Notes under the pieces: model-generated
Seen by the model: the letters and a program-made list of their open reading frames with translations, nothing else
What the model was told of the DNA's origin: nothing
The model's database searches: none
In this document: piece after piece, positions 40,021 through 40,751 of the stretch
Position numbering within the stretch: position 1 is the first letter of the stretch
Layout: each line of letters opens with the position of its first letter
Made by a program: the position numbers and the translations under genes
NCBI RefSeq assembly: GCF_000485595.1
Contig: NW_014577957.1
Span: 87,526-128,276, forward strand
Reading direction: 5' to 3'
Length of the DNA: 40,751 bases
Origin: Priapulus caudatus
Taxonomy: Eukaryota > Priapulida > Priapulimorpha > Priapulimorphida > Priapulidae

Positions 40021-40626
40021 TAGACATTCCTATCCAGTCTCCCTCCCTCTCTCTCCCTCCCGCCCTCTCTCCCTCCCTCCCCTCTTTCCATCCCCATTCT
40101 CTTTCCCTCTCTCCCACCTTACCCTCCCTCCCTCCCTCCTCTATCTTCCTCTCGTTCTTCTCTCACTCTCTCCTTCCCCACCCTCTCTCCCTCCCCACCC
40201 TCTCTCCTTCCCTACCCTCTCTCGCTCCCTCCTCTTATTTTTCTCTCGTCCCTCTCTCACTCCCTCCCCTCTACACTTCTCTCACTCCTTCCCTCCCCTC
40301 TCTGCCTTACTCATTCTCTCCGTTCCTTCTCTTTTTCTCTCCCACTGTGCCTCTCCCCCTCCTCTCTCCCCTTCCCTTCTCTCTCTCTCTCTGTCTCTAT
40401 ACCTACGTCTCTCTCTCTCTCCCTCTCCCTTCCTCCACTTTCTTCCTTTCTCCCTCTCCTCTCTCTCTCTATCCCTCTCCCTTCCTCCACTCTCTCTCTC
40501 TCTCTCTCTTTCTCTCTCTATCTCTCTCCCTTCCTCCACTCCCTCTTTCGCTCTCTCTCTCTCTATCCCTCTCTCTTCCCCATTCTCTCTCTCTTTTCTT
40601 TCTCTCTCTGTCTATCCCTCTCCCTC

Positions 40627-40701
<75 letters not shown>

Positions 40702-40751
40702 TTTCTAGCCCTCTCCCTTCCCCTCTCTCTTTCTCTATCTCTCTCCCTTCC
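40021..40751 (+). repeat. Long polypyrimidine CT/CCCT microsatellite
   Basis: About 730 bases to the window edge are almost pure pyrimidine: (CCCT)n-like on the left, near-pure (CT)n at about 40630-40705. It begins seven bases past the splice donor of the EGF exon, so it lies in that intron. Such mirror-symmetric tracts can form triplex DNA. The Arg/Glu-rich frame on the minus strand is a composition artefact. Confidence 0.95.

Noticed and set aside
40282-40539. Arg/Glu-rich minus-strand frame
   Set aside because: Composition artefact of the CT microsatellite.

Overview
This window is eukaryotic DNA, almost certainly from an invertebrate animal. It has spliced genes with GT/AG introns, poly(A) signals and microsatellites, and a dense mixture of animal-type mobile elements: Ty3/Gypsy, BEL/Pao and tyrosine-recombinase (DIRS/Ngaro-like) retroelements, a LINE, and piggyBac, pogo/Tigger, hAT, PIF/Harbinger and possibly CACTA DNA transposons. 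I cannot name the species. No complete ordinary host gene was recognised; an EGF-type exon (39920-40014) and two coiled-coil exon-like pieces may belong to host genes. One assembly gap of 444 N lies at 26429-26872. Most elements are broken by stops, frameshifts or nested insertions.

Layout. 1-5572: two copies of a 1.2-1.3 kb block (1-1217 and 4285-5572) pairing a decayed Gypsy pol end with a short coiled-coil terminal exon; a possible minus-strand LTR lies between them. 5651-6217: ORF perhaps from a CACTA-like transposase. 6710-8248: frameshifted piggyBac transposase. 8380-13260: a tyrosine-recombinase retroelement (8380-10756), a BEL/Pao pol fragment (10769-13033) and a second piece of the recombinase element (from 13028), linked by shared repeats. 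13312-14394: Tigger fragment. 15100-15948: LINE and BEL coding fragments fused end to end. 15950-21990: LTR element E1 (5' LTR, primer-binding site, internal region, polypurine tract, 3' LTR) carrying an internal solo LTR. 21991-23229: second Tigger with an OTU-like segment in the middle. 23634-26428: a second copy, E2, running into the gap. 26874-29205: hAT-type transposase. 29313-30918: a repeat pair and a second piggyBac piece. 31864-36638: a PIF/Harbinger element whose two genes both look intact. 36640-40751: minisatellites, two MITE-like inverted repeats, GC-, AT- and CT-rich simple sequence, and the EGF exon.

The most unusual content is in E1 and E2. These LTR elements show no recognisable reverse transcriptase, RNase H or integrase, but carry an HP1-type chromo shadow domain just downstream of the primer-binding site. 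The reading frame can be joined by splicing to a short upstream exon with a good donor site. In E2 the domain is open and keeps the two residues known to matter for HP1 dimerisation and partner binding. The Harbinger element is the second notable object: its transposase gene (+) and its MADF/BESS DNA-binding partner gene (-) are interleaved, each with an exon lying inside an intron of the other, and both splice in silico to full-length frames (431 and 361 codons).

All identifications come from reading motifs by eye; no database search was run.
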